The notes below the pieces were generated by a model that did not search any database, was not told where the DNA came from, and worked only from the letters and a program-made list of their open reading frames with translations. A program made the position numbers and the translations under genes. From assembly GCA_964369915.1 (NCBI GenBank), contig CAYJGG010000002.1, forward strand, positions 8,374 to 72,373: 64,000 bases of DNA, given 5' to 3'. Position 1 is the stretch's first letter. Each line of letters begins with the position of its first letter. Source of the DNA: RGIG3102 sp964369915 (GTDB taxonomy: Bacteria > Bacillota > Clostridia > Oscillospirales > Ruminococcaceae). This document shows positions 51,510 through 59,070 of the stretch, piece after piece.

Positions 51510-51694
51510 ATGTTTTCAAATAAAGAAGAAAAAAGATTTGTAATTAAAGAGTAAGAAAGTATAGGCTTTGGAGGTATTTCAATAGTGGTCGATAAGGTGA
51601 AGGGGTTAACTATTTAATGACTATAGAAAGTGGACCAAGTAGCGTTACTCCTTTACTTGATGAAAAAGGCGATGTGATTATAGATGAAAATTAA
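51510..51694 (+). pseudogene. Decayed DUF6440-family gene
   Basis: From ATG 51510 (AAAAGGA just upstream) the frame reads MFSNKEEKRFVIKE and then a TAA, continues in frame as ESIGFGGISIVVDK, and then needs a one-base shift to reach GVNYLMTIESGPSSVTPLLDEKGDVIIDEN, ending at 51694. The joined product matches the DUF6440 pattern (RFxII...IVVDKxTGVNYL...GxxTPLLDxxGxxII). One stop and one frameshift in about 60 codons indicate a broken gene. The family's function is not known. Confidence 0.65.
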
Positions 51695-51735
51695 AAAAAA
51701 TGACGATTTCCTATTGGAAAATCGTCATTTTTTAA
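51695..51735. terminator. Bidirectional intrinsic terminator
   Basis: AATGACGATTTCC pairs with its near complement GGAAAATCGTCATT around TATT, with A and T runs on both sides, between the DUF6440 remnant and the convergent HAD gene. The stem resembles the terminator at 50515. Confidence 0.85.
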
Positions 51736-51765
51736 TTATTTAAATATCTGGATTACAGTATTAAA

Positions 51766-52593
51766 TTATTTTAAATTTTCATAGAATTTATCTTGCATAG
51801 CTAGATTATACTTTGAATACTCGCCATTTAAAAATAATTTAAAGCCATTATTTTTAAATTCCACCCAGCTTTCTTTTTCTTTATTAACTAAAATAGGGAA
51901 AAAGTAAACATCATTTTCTTTAGCTGAATCTAAATCGGCAGGAGCATCGCCTATCATTAATAAATTTTCTTTTTTGTAGCCCTTAGTTAATAGCTGAGAA
52001 ATGCAATATTTTTTACTGCCATCGTTTTGACTCATTAAAATATCAACATATTCCATCAGTTTTTCCTCGGTCCACTCAGAAACTAACGCCTCGTGATTTG
52101 CAGAAGAAACAATAGCTATATCTGCAAATTCTTTAGCATATTTTAATATTTCACGAACACCCTCAAAAGATTTTTTCTTTTCGATTGGCAGTTTCTCAAT
52201 GCGTTCATTAACAGCTAAAGACCAATTTAGAGATTTTTGTAAAATACTAGAATTATTTTTTTCTATTTCAGTTTTTAGTGAAGAGTTAGAAAGCTCTTTT
52301 GCGTTTTCAGTCCAGTGTTTTAATTCATCAATACCATCAATTTTAGTGATGTTTTTATCAACATAATCTAAAAAATAGTACTGAGTTTTAAAACGATTAA
52401 CTCCACGAGTTAAACTAAATAGATTAATTTCTGCCCATTTTTTTATTAATTCGTCTTTATTAAAATCATTTAAATTAAATTCATCTAAAAGGCAAGGACC
52501 AAAGCATTCAATATGCTTTATATTCATAGTATCGATAGCAGTTCCATCGGAGTCTATGCAAATAATAAAATCTTTAGTTTTTGTAAAGTTCAT
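51766..52593 (-). CDS. HAD-superfamily hydrolase
   Basis: A 275-residue HAD hydrolase with motif I CIDSDGTAID (nucleophile Asp of DSDGT), motif II AIVSSANHEAL, a conserved Lys region (SQNDGSKKY) and motif III/IV MIGDAPADLDSA. The cap domain between residues about 20 and 150 is helical, as in phosphatases of the beta-phosphoglucomutase type. The substrate is probably a sugar phosphate but is not identifiable. Its ATG overlaps the GH3 stop codon (TAATG), so it is translated with the glycosidase and may act on a sugar phosphate derived from the same glycan. Confidence 0.85.
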   Translation of the reverse strand: MNFTKTKDFIICIDSDGTAIDTMNIKHIECFGPCLLDEFNLNDFNKDELIKKWAEINLFSLTRGVNRFKTQYYFLDYVDKNITKIDGIDELKHWTENAKELSNSSLKTEIEKNNSSILQKSLNWSLAVNERIEKLPIEKKKSFEGVREILKYAKEFADIAIVSSANHEALVSEWTEEKLMEYVDILMSQNDGSKKYCISQLLTKGYKKENLLMIGDAPADLDSAKENDVYFFPILVNKEKESWVEFKNNGFKLFLNGEYSKYNLAMQDKFYENLK

Positions 52594-54407
52594 TATAGTC
52601 TAGTTCCCCATATATCGCCAAAAGCATTAACAGGATCAACGCCTTTAAATTCGCTTTCACCAGTTAGTTTTTCAACTAGAGAATTAACTGTGTCTTGGCT
52701 TCCATCGTAGCAGTTTATGTATGTTTTAGCAAAAGGAGCATCTGATAGTAGGAATGGGTGACCAACTGAAGCCACTACAACTGGTAGTTCATGAACATAC
52801 CATGGAATTTCTCCGCCGCCTTTACCCATACCCCAGGAAACTCTTTCTACAACTGAGCCGTAGCTTTTAACTTTTCCTAAAGTAATAATTAAATCTTGAT
52901 TTGAAACAAAGTCTTCAACTTTTGATTTTGCAGCAGAGTAAACATTTAAACTTTTGCCCATAACCTCTTGCACTAAAGCAGGATTATTTGTTCTTTTTGC
53001 TTCAAATTGAGCTTCGTTGATTTGAGCTATAATTTTTGCGATTGGTTCTTCGAAAATTGTAACTTCAAAGCCTTTAGCTTCAAGTGCTGTTTTTAAATCT
53101 TTTTCAGTTGGCTTAGCTTTGCCCATTAAAGCAAACATACCGCCTGAATCGTAGCCTTTAACAGGAACAATCATAATGCGTTTGTATTTTTCTGGAGTGA
53201 TTGGGAAAATATCTTGTTTTGACTTAACTAATGTAACTGATTCATCAGCCATTTTTTTAGCAAATTCTTTATGCTCTTGACAGCCAACAACATTGTAAAC
53301 ATTTTCAGCTGAAGGAACAATAGCTTCTTTAACTTTTTTATGTAATCCCATTGAAGCTTTTAAAGCTAGGATTCTTTCAAGAGCTTCCTGTAATCTTTCT
53401 TCTGTGATGATTCCATTTTTGTAGCCGTCCATCATGTAGCCATAATCTTCATCTAAATCATTAAAGAATAAGAACATATCACAGCCAGCAGCGATAGCGC
53501 TTGGTAGCATTTCGCTTCTTTTCATCATACAAGTTAAACCAATCATATGAGAAGCATCAGTAACTATCATACCATTAAAACCTAGTTTTTCTCTTAGAAG
53601 GCCTTGTAGTAAAGGTCTTGAAAGAGTTGCAGGCATCATTTCTTCTTCTGTTATGCTAGGGCTTAGTTCTTTTTCAAAAGAAGGAAGCATAATGTGTCCT
53701 GCCATGATAGCTGGAAGTCCTGCGTTTATTAAAGAAGAATAAACTTTACCAAAAGTGTCCATCCACTCTTTAGTGCCATAGCTATTTATGCTTGGAGCTA
53801 AATGTTGATCTCTTTCATCTAATCCATCGCCTGGGAAGTGTTTTGCAGCGCAGGCAAAGCCATCGTTTGTCATTGCACCCTTCATATACTCAACACTCAT
53901 ATCAGCAACTACTTGTGCATCGTTTGAAAAACAACGGTTTGAAATAATAGGATTTCTCCAGTTTAAATTGATATCGCAAATTGGAGCAAAAGACATATTG
54001 CAGCCGATTGCATGAGATTCTTTGTTTGACATTCTACCAAACTCAAAAGCATTTTCTTTTTTATTAGTAGCACCAATTTTAACATGGTCGCCAATCATAG
54101 TACCATCACTGCAAGCACCATTGCCGCCAGATTCAGTGTTGCAAGCGATAAGTAGAGGGATTTTAGAATTTTCTTGAAGAATTCTGTTTTGTTCGTGAAC
54201 TTGTGCAGCATTGCCACCTTGGTATCTTGCGCCACCAATGTGATACTTTGAAACAATACCTTTTAAATAGTTTTCATCTTTATTCATAAATAAATTGAAA
54301 AATAATTGCCCAATTTTTTCTTCTGTAGTCATAGAAGAAATAGTGTCTTTAACCCATTTAATATCTTCATCATTAAGATTAAATGGAGCCGATTTAAAAT
54401 TTACCAT
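52593..54407 (-). CDS. GH3-family glycoside hydrolase
   Basis: A 604-residue GH3 enzyme. The N-terminal TIM-barrel domain carries NCFSND-type substrate loops (ISNRCFSNDAQ), CAAKHFPGDGLDERDQHLA at about 187-203 and the nucleophile D284 in MIVTDASHMIG. The C-terminal alpha/beta sandwich domain begins near 370 (ESVTLVKS, RIMIVPVKGYDSG) and ends with VASVGHPFLLSDAP. KHFPG is typical of the NagZ-like side of GH3, but the His of the NagZ KHFPGHG motif is Asp here. No signal peptide, so it acts in the cytoplasm on an imported oligosaccharide. Two CTTGTATACAGG-type sites upstream suggest control by the hexuronate GntR proteins. HAD follows. Confidence 0.85.
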   Translation of the reverse strand: MVNFKSAPFNLNDEDIKWVKDTISSMTTEEKIGQLFFNLFMNKDENYLKGIVSKYHIGGARYQGGNAAQVHEQNRILQENSKIPLLIACNTESGGNGACSDGTMIGDHVKIGATNKKENAFEFGRMSNKESHAIGCNMSFAPICDINLNWRNPIISNRCFSNDAQVVADMSVEYMKGAMTNDGFACAAKHFPGDGLDERDQHLAPSINSYGTKEWMDTFGKVYSSLINAGLPAIMAGHIMLPSFEKELSPSITEEEMMPATLSRPLLQGLLREKLGFNGMIVTDASHMIGLTCMMKRSEMLPSAIAAGCDMFLFFNDLDEDYGYMMDGYKNGIITEERLQEALERILALKASMGLHKKVKEAIVPSAENVYNVVGCQEHKEFAKKMADESVTLVKSKQDIFPITPEKYKRIMIVPVKGYDSGGMFALMGKAKPTEKDLKTALEAKGFEVTIFEEPIAKIIAQINEAQFEAKRTNNPALVQEVMGKSLNVYSAAKSKVEDFVSNQDLIITLGKVKSYGSVVERVSWGMGKGGGEIPWYVHELPVVVASVGHPFLLSDAPFAKTYINCYDGSQDTVNSLVEKLTGESEFKGVDPVNAFGDIWGTRL

Positions 54408-54502
54408 AATTAAAATCTCCTTTAAAAAATTAATACTTTAATTATACTATTAAAGTGTGAAAAAATATAGTGAAAACAATAAAATCAGCATTTTACACAA
54501 AA

Positions 54503-54514
54503 CTTGTATACAGG
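54503..54514. promoter_or_regulatory. GntR-type operator upstream of the GH3 gene
   Basis: CTTGTATACAGG is identical, over twelve bases, to the site overlapping the transporter promoter at 32870. A further TTGTATACA lies at 54568-54576. Together with the uxuA and gntR sites this suggests that the GH3-HAD operon belongs to the hexuronide regulon. Confidence 0.55.
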
Positions 54515-54567
54515 CTTTTAGTTAAAATGCGTAGGCAAAATAACCAAATCAAGATGTTTTTTTATGT

Positions 54568-54576
54568 TTGTATACA
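54568..54576. promoter_or_regulatory. Second GntR-type operator upstream of the GH3 gene
   Basis: TTGTATACA at 54568-54576, about 60 bases from the previous site and on the same side of the GH3 gene. The two are about six helical turns apart, which would allow looping. Confidence 0.45.
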
Positions 54577-54585
54577 TGAAAAGGA

Positions 54586-54620
54586 AAACCGACGTGAATT
54601 ATTAATATTCACATCGGTTT
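54586..54620. terminator. Hairpin next to the palindromic element
   Basis: AACCGACGTGAAT pairs with ATTCACATCGGTT (one mismatch) around a short AT loop, followed on the plus strand by TTATG and preceded by a run of A. It may terminate leftward transcription from the crp-like gene. The T run is short. Confidence 0.5.
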
Positions 54621-54625
54621 ATGTA

Positions 54626-54784
54626 AGCCTTACTCATATAATTCGAACACGTTTTATAGTAATTAAATAGGCTCTATATCTTCGTTAAATGCTTTTGCAA
54701 GGCGTAAAGCATTACTGCAAGCCTTTGCCTTGATATAAAAGAAATTTATAAGTTTTAAGCGGCTTTGATTATATGAGTAAGGCT
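54626..54784. repeat. Dispersed palindromic element, single-arm hybrid copy
   Basis: Perfect 17-base terminal inverted repeats AGCCTTACTCATATAAT at 54626 and its complement ending at 54784 enclose about 125 bases. The left half (TCGAACACGTTTTATAGTAA, TTAAATAGGCTCTATATC, GGCGTAAAGCATTA) matches the reverse complement of arm two of the 55714 element, and the right half (GAAATTTATAAGTTTTAAGC) matches arm one. It is therefore a copy with one arm deleted. Its right end overlaps the stop codon of the crp-like gene. Confidence 0.85.
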
Positions 54785-55502
54785 ATGTATTTATAGAATT
54801 AAAATCAGATAGTAAAAGAAGTTTTCTCATATCATAAACAGTTACGGAAGAATTCTTTTCTTTTGAAATGATGCCCTCTTCATGAAGAGTGTGAAAAATT
54901 TTTGTAACGGTTACACGATGAAGTGAAAATATAGATGCAATATCTTCATGCCGTAAATTTATATCAATTAAAACTCCGTTTGCAGTTTCTTTTCCGTATT
55001 TTATAGCAAGTAGATACACAAGCCCACAAACTCTTTGCTCGGCTGTATTAAACGTCATATTTCCAAGTGTTGCAATTAAAATTCTAATTGTTTTAGAGAG
55101 CATTTGAGAAATAAATTCTTGCAACTGAAAATCATTTTTAAGCATCTCTTTAAAAACATCAACTGAAAATTCATATAACTCACATTCACCAACAGCCACA
55201 TCAAATGCATTAGATGGATAAGAATGATATAGCCCAACTATTCCAGCAAAAGTTCCCTCAGTTTGAAATAGATAAATTTTTTCTTTTCCATCGTCGGTTA
55301 AAGAGGCGATTTTAACAGTGCCTTTTTTTATATAAAATACGCTAGCAGTAACATCGCCTTGGGAGATGATTATACTCTTATCATTTATTATCCTTTTTGA
55401 GGCTTTTTTTAGATATTTATCCATATCGATAGCAGTTTCACAGCTGAGCCAAGGAAGTAGAGAAATTAGAGAGTCTTGTTTTTTAAAGTCCATATAATTC
55501 AC
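54783..55502 (-). CDS. Crp/Fnr-family transcriptional regulator
   Basis: A 239-residue regulator: cyclic-nucleotide-binding-like beta barrel (ISQGDVTASVFYIKKGTVKIASLTDDGKEKIYLFQTEGTFAG), a long dimerisation helix (LQEFISQMLSKTIRILIATLGNM) and a winged helix with recognition segment HEDIASIFSLHRVTVTKIFHTLHEEGII. It has no FNR-type cysteine cluster at the N terminus, so it is unlikely to sense oxygen by an Fe-S cluster. The ligand is unknown. The stop codon TAG lies inside the terminal repeat of the adjacent palindromic element, so insertion may have altered the last residues. Target genes are not evident. Confidence 0.88.
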   Translation of the reverse strand: MNYMDFKKQDSLISLLPWLSCETAIDMDKYLKKASKRIINDKSIIISQGDVTASVFYIKKGTVKIASLTDDGKEKIYLFQTEGTFAGIVGLYHSYPSNAFDVAVGECELYEFSVDVFKEMLKNDFQLQEFISQMLSKTIRILIATLGNMTFNTAEQRVCGLVYLLAIKYGKETANGVLIDINLRHEDIASIFSLHRVTVTKIFHTLHEEGIISKEKNSSVTVYDMRKLLLLSDFNSINT

Positions 55503-55713
55503 CCATGTTATTTGTTGATAAAATAGTTAATTAATATATTAAGTTTAAGTTTATCATATTTATATTATATAATCAATAAGTGTGCAAAATATATACAAAA
55601 AAAGACACCAATTTATATAAATCGATATATAAGCTTTAATGAAATTTTATAAAGTGTCGCTATAATCTTGTAGTTTTTAGTGTTCATTATATAATAAACT
55701 TTATGTAATACTT

Positions 55714-55986
55714 AGCCTTACTCATTTAATCTAAGCCGCTTAAAACTTATAAATTTCTTATATATCTACGTTATCCTCACTCGCAATACGTAAAGTATTC
55801 CTCGATTGTCTGCCTTGATATAAAAGAAATTTATGTGTTTTATCTCGAAGATTTTATAATGATTAAATAGGTTTTATATCAAGGCAAAGGCTTGCCTTAA
55901 TGCTTTACGCCTTATAAAAGCCTTTAACGTAGATAGAGAGCCTATTTAATTATTATAAAACGTGTTCGGATTATATGAGTAAGGCT
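55714..55986. repeat. Dispersed palindromic element, full copy (outer stem and two arms)
   Basis: Terminal inverted repeats AGCCTTACTCATTTAATC and GATTATATGAGTAAGGCT (one mismatch) bound 273 bases. Arm one pairs TAAAACTTATAAATTTCTT with AAGAAATTTATGTGTTTTA, and arm two pairs TTTTATAATGATTAAATAGG with CCTATTTAATTATTATAAAA (one mismatch). Both arms share an inner core that contains TTATATC or GATATA, AAGGCA, a CTTTACG or CGTAAAG segment and TAACGTAGATA. The layout equals that of the element at 18832, although the sequences of the outer stems differ. Parts recur at 2240, 37665, 38185 and 54626. Confidence 0.88.
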
Positions 55987-56068
55987 AGAGCGAAAAATGA
56001 AAACTTTAATAATATAAATAATTTTTTAATTGTATGGTAATCTTTGAGATACTCTTTTAGCTTAAAAG

Positions 56069-56102
56069 AAAAAAAGCTATCAAATTAATGATAGCTTTTT
56101 TG
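56069..56102 (-). terminator. Intrinsic terminator after the NSS transporter
   Basis: AAAAAGCTATCA pairs with TGATAGCTTTTT around AATTAA, with a T run on the minus strand (and on the plus strand), about 15 bases after the transporter stop. Confidence 0.85.
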
Positions 56103-56117
56103 AATTTATAATTTTAA

Positions 56118-57512
56118 TTATCCAATTCCGCCTAAAACAGCGCCTGCGATTAAAGCGATTAGAGCTAGAGGCACATAAACGTATTTTCCAAGAGGGATAA
56201 ACCATTTACCGATAGCTTTTTTAGAGCCTTCGTTAACAGCTGCAAGGATATCTTTTTCTTTTAATACCCAGAAGAACATTATACCAGCTAGCATTGCTCC
56301 AAGTGGGCAGATGTAGATAGAAACAACGTCCATCCAAGGAGAAGTTACACCTTGAATACAAATTGCAACAACAGCACCAAGAGTTCCGATAGAGCCAACA
56401 GCTACTAAACGTTTCATTTTGAATTTTTCTTGAAGATATGCAACAGGAGCCTCATATAAATTTACAAGTGATGAAACGCCAGCAAATAGCACGCAAACAA
56501 AGAATACCATTCCAACTATTGTGCCACCAGGCATGCCATTAAATACATTTACTAAGTAAACAAACATTAAACCAGGTCCGCCTGAATCTAGCGGAGCGCC
56601 ACCAGCTGCCATAGCAGGAAGGATAACGATTGAAGCTAATAGAGCTGCCATTGTATCAAATATTGCAACATTTCTTGCAGAAGAAACTAAATCTTCTGAT
56701 TTTGGAAGATATGAGCCGTAGATGATACTACCATTACCAGCAACTGATAATGAGAAGAATGCTTGACCAAATGCAAATATCCAAACTAAAGGATTAGCAA
56801 GACCAGCTGGGTTTAGAGTGAATATATATTTGTAGCCTTCTGATGCGCCTGGAAGAGTTGCGATATAAATAGCAAGGCCGATAAATAAAAAGAATAACGC
56901 AGGCATCATAATTTTATTTGCTTTTTCAATACCGCCAGCGATACCAAGAGCCATAATAATTAATGTTGTAACAAGCCCGATAACTAGCCACATGCTATTT
57001 CCAGCACCAGAGAAAACTACTTGAATACTTTCAGCGATAGTATTAGTTTCAGGAGCTGCCATACCAAATGTTCCACCGATAGTAGCCATATCAGTTCCTA
57101 AAGCTGCAAGTTCGCCAGTTAGAGCCATAAATGCATATTTAAATATCCAACCAACAACAACTGTGTAGCCAATAGCAAGTGCTAATGCTCCAAGCAGTGG
57201 AATTACGCCAATCATTTCACCGATACTTCTTTTGCCAAGACCTTTTTCAGTTGAAGAACCGAAAGCTCCAACAGGGCCAGAGCCAGTTGAACGGCCTAGT
57301 GCGAATTCACAAATAACGCCTGATGCGCCGATTACTATGATAAAGAAAAAATATGGAAGTAAGAATGTTAAACCACCATATGTAGAAACCATTATTGGGA
57401 AACGCCAAATGTTACCCATACCAACAGCAGAACCTATACAAGCTAGTATAAAGCCCCACTTACTTTTAAATCCGTCTTTGTTTTGAACAGATGTTTGACT
57501 AACTGTGTTCAT
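56118..57512 (-). CDS. Sodium-dependent transporter (NSS/SNF family)
   Basis: A 464-residue transporter of the neurotransmitter:sodium symporter family, LeuT-like. The N-terminal signature WGFILACIGSAVGMGNIWRFPIMVSTYGGLTFLLPYFFF contains the unwound first helix that binds sodium and substrate. AFGQAFFSLSVAGNGSIIYGSYL is the sixth helix region and PVAYLQEKFK the later loop. It has about eleven helices, as is usual for bacterial NSS proteins, and lacks the twelfth of the animal forms. Substrate probably an amino acid. It is a single gene, with a 22-base inverted repeat about 110 bases upstream that may regulate it. Confidence 0.92.
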   Translation of the reverse strand: MNTVSQTSVQNKDGFKSKWGFILACIGSAVGMGNIWRFPIMVSTYGGLTFLLPYFFFIIVIGASGVICEFALGRSTGSGPVGAFGSSTEKGLGKRSIGEMIGVIPLLGALALAIGYTVVVGWIFKYAFMALTGELAALGTDMATIGGTFGMAAPETNTIAESIQVVFSGAGNSMWLVIGLVTTLIIMALGIAGGIEKANKIMMPALFFLFIGLAIYIATLPGASEGYKYIFTLNPAGLANPLVWIFAFGQAFFSLSVAGNGSIIYGSYLPKSEDLVSSARNVAIFDTMAALLASIVILPAMAAGGAPLDSGGPGLMFVYLVNVFNGMPGGTIVGMVFFVCVLFAGVSSLVNLYEAPVAYLQEKFKMKRLVAVGSIGTLGAVVAICIQGVTSPWMDVVSIYICPLGAMLAGIMFFWVLKEKDILAAVNEGSKKAIGKWFIPLGKYVYVPLALIALIAGAVLGGIG

Positions 57513-57923
57513 AATCTTAAATCTCCTTATAAATAAAATTTTATAACTTGGAAAATATTTAGTTTAGGGTTAGTTAGATTAGCGTATATTACGATTATAT
57601 TTATACAAGTTATATTAAAAGTTTCACTTTAAATAAAGTGAAATGGCAAAATAAAACCTCCTCTAAAATAAAATCATTTACTTAGAAATGTATAATGCAT
57701 TTCCAAAACTTATTATACTTATTATACAATACAACACATATAAAAACAATGATATATTGTTGCTTAGACTACAATTTAAAAAAGAATAATATGAATAAAT
57801 TTAGTGCAAAGTATATAAATTTTGTGAAAAACGGCGGTTTTCTTAATAAAATTAAGTTTATATATAGTAATATACTAAATTATATGTTATAATATTTAGA
57901 ATAATGATACAAAGGAGTTTAGT
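57513..57923. other. Divergent intergenic region between NSS transporter and GNAT gene
   Basis: A 411-base AT-rich region with the inverted repeat at 57622, a TATAAT at about 57889 close to the GNAT start, and no convincing ORF. The 65-codon open frame at 57695-57892 has no ribosome binding site and unbalanced composition. Confidence 0.45.
57622..57643. promoter_or_regulatory. Perfect inverted repeat upstream of the NSS transporter
   Basis: TTTCACTTTA and TAAAGTGAAA are separated by AA. With no T run after it, this looks like an operator more than a terminator. It lies about 110 bases before the transporter start and 280 bases before the GNAT gene on the other side. The crp-like regulator nearby is a possible but unproven binder; the site does not match TGTGA or TTGAT half sites. 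Confidence 0.4.
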
Positions 57924-58388
57924 ATGGAAAACTTAGTGTTTAAAAAAGCTACAAGGGAAGATGCACAAATTGTAACAGATTTACTTAATAAGGGTTTTTA
58001 TGCAGATTTTTTAAGATATGGATATAAGCCACCAAGCTATGAAAGACCAATGAAAAAAACTTTAGAAGTTATTGATTATGGGCATACTTATATTGCTTAT
58101 TTAAATGAAGTGCCTGTTTGCACTTGTGCTGTTTTTCCAGATGAAGAAAAAGAAGGCGCATTTGAAGTTAAAGCCCTTGCAACTCTTCCTGAAAGCCAAG
58201 GAAAAGGAATAGGAAAAGCGATGATGAATTTTATTCATAATAACACTGTTAAAACAAAATTATTCACGCTAACTACTCCTGTTGATAAAAAGGAAAATTT
58301 TAAATTCTATACAGATTTTGGATATAAAGTTGTGGGAGAATTTTTAGAAGAAGGAAATCCAATTTATATATTTGAAAAAGAAGTTTAA
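57924..58388 (+). CDS. GNAT-family acetyltransferase
   Basis: A 154-residue N-acetyltransferase. The central acetyl-CoA site is FEVKALATLPESQGKGIGKAMMNFIHN (QGKGIG motif), preceded by TYIAYLNEVPVCTCAVFPD and followed by LFTLTTPVDKKENFKFYTDFGYKVVGEF. It is a compact single-domain enzyme. The substrate is unknown. AAAGGAG precedes the ATG. A hairpin terminator isolates it from glpP downstream. Confidence 0.87.
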   Translation: MENLVFKKATREDAQIVTDLLNKGFYADFLRYGYKPPSYERPMKKTLEVIDYGHTYIAYLNEVPVCTCAVFPDEEKEGAFEVKALATLPESQGKGIGKAMMNFIHNNTVKTKLFTLTTPVDKKENFKFYTDFGYKVVGEFLEEGNPIYIFEKEV

Positions 58389-58395
58389 ATAATAA

Positions 58396-58440
58396 AATCA
58401 GGTTTGATTATTTTATAAATCAGCCTGATTTTTTGTTTTT
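58396..58440 (+). terminator. Intrinsic terminator after the GNAT gene
   Basis: AAATCAGG and CCTGATTT pair at the base, with inner TGATT and AATCA pairing above, followed by TTTTTG. Confidence 0.75.
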
Positions 58441-58512
58441 ATGTCGTTGTAAAAATTCTTAAAATATGCTAGAATATTAAAAGAAATAATAAATAGGAGA
58501 GACCTTTAAAAT

Positions 58513-59070
58513 ATGCTAAATGATATATTATATGATTGCCCGATTATTGGGGCAGTAAAATCTGATGAAGATTTACTAGAATGTTTAAATTCGCCAGTAC
58601 AAATTATATTTATTTTATATGGAAATATTTTAAATATAAGCGATATAACAAAAAAAATACATGAAAAAAATAAAATACCATTTGTGCATATAGATTTAAT
58701 TGAAGGCCTTTCAAATAAAGATATAGCCTGTGAATACATTAAAAATAACACTATGGCAAAAGGCATACTTTCAACAAAACCTAGTTTAATAAAAAAAGCA
58801 AAAGAAATAGGTCTTTTATCCGTTCAAAGATTATTTATTTTAGATTCACTGGCCTTAAAAAATTCTTTAAATCAAATTAAAGAAAGTAAGGCTGATTTTA
58901 TTGAAATCTTACCTGGAATAATGCCAAAAGTTATAAAAATTTTATCAGAAATAAAAAACAAAAAAATAATAGCAGGCGGACTTGTTACAAAAAAAAGCGA
59001 AGTGACTTCGATTTTATCATCAGGGGCTATCGCCGTTTCAACTTCAAATAAGGAAATTTGGTATTTATAA
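58513..59070 (+). CDS. glpP: Glycerol-3-phosphate-responsive antiterminator (GlpP-like)
   Basis: A 185-residue protein of the GlpP family, a small TIM-barrel-type RNA-binding antiterminator. Family blocks: CPIIGAVKSDEDLLECLNSPVQIIFILYGNI, PFVHIDLIEGLSNKDIACEYI, GILSTKPSLIKKAKEIGLLSVQRLFILDSLAL, DFIEILPGIMPKVI and KKIIAGGLVTKKSEV with the final GAIAVSTSNKEIW. GlpP binds leader RNA of glycerol genes when glycerol 3-phosphate is present. No glpF, glpK or glpD is next to it here. It overlaps the ung start by one base, forming an unusual two-gene unit. AGGAGAG lies upstream. Confidence 0.92.
   Translation: MLNDILYDCPIIGAVKSDEDLLECLNSPVQIIFILYGNILNISDITKKIHEKNKIPFVHIDLIEGLSNKDIACEYIKNNTMAKGILSTKPSLIKKAKEIGLLSVQRLFILDSLALKNSLNQIKESKADFIEILPGIMPKVIKILSEIKNKKIIAGGLVTKKSEVTSILSSGAIAVSTSNKEIWYL

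Larger units (their letters stand above)
55503..56117. other. Intergenic region holding the crp-like promoter and a palindromic element
   Basis: Between the crp-like gene and the NSS transporter lie 615 bases. The first 210 are AT-rich sequence that must contain the crp-like promoter, but I find no convincing match. The palindromic element occupies 55714-55986 and the terminator of the NSS transporter 56069-56102. No coding region is supported. Confidence 0.5.

Noticed and set aside
54470..54670. 66-codon frame containing MKTIKSAFYTKLVYRLL
   Set aside because: It covers operator sites, a hairpin and the start of the repeat; no ribosome binding site.
57695..57892. 65-codon frame MHFQNLLYLLYNTTH
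   Set aside because: AT-rich chance frame without a binding site, in the promoter region of the GNAT gene.
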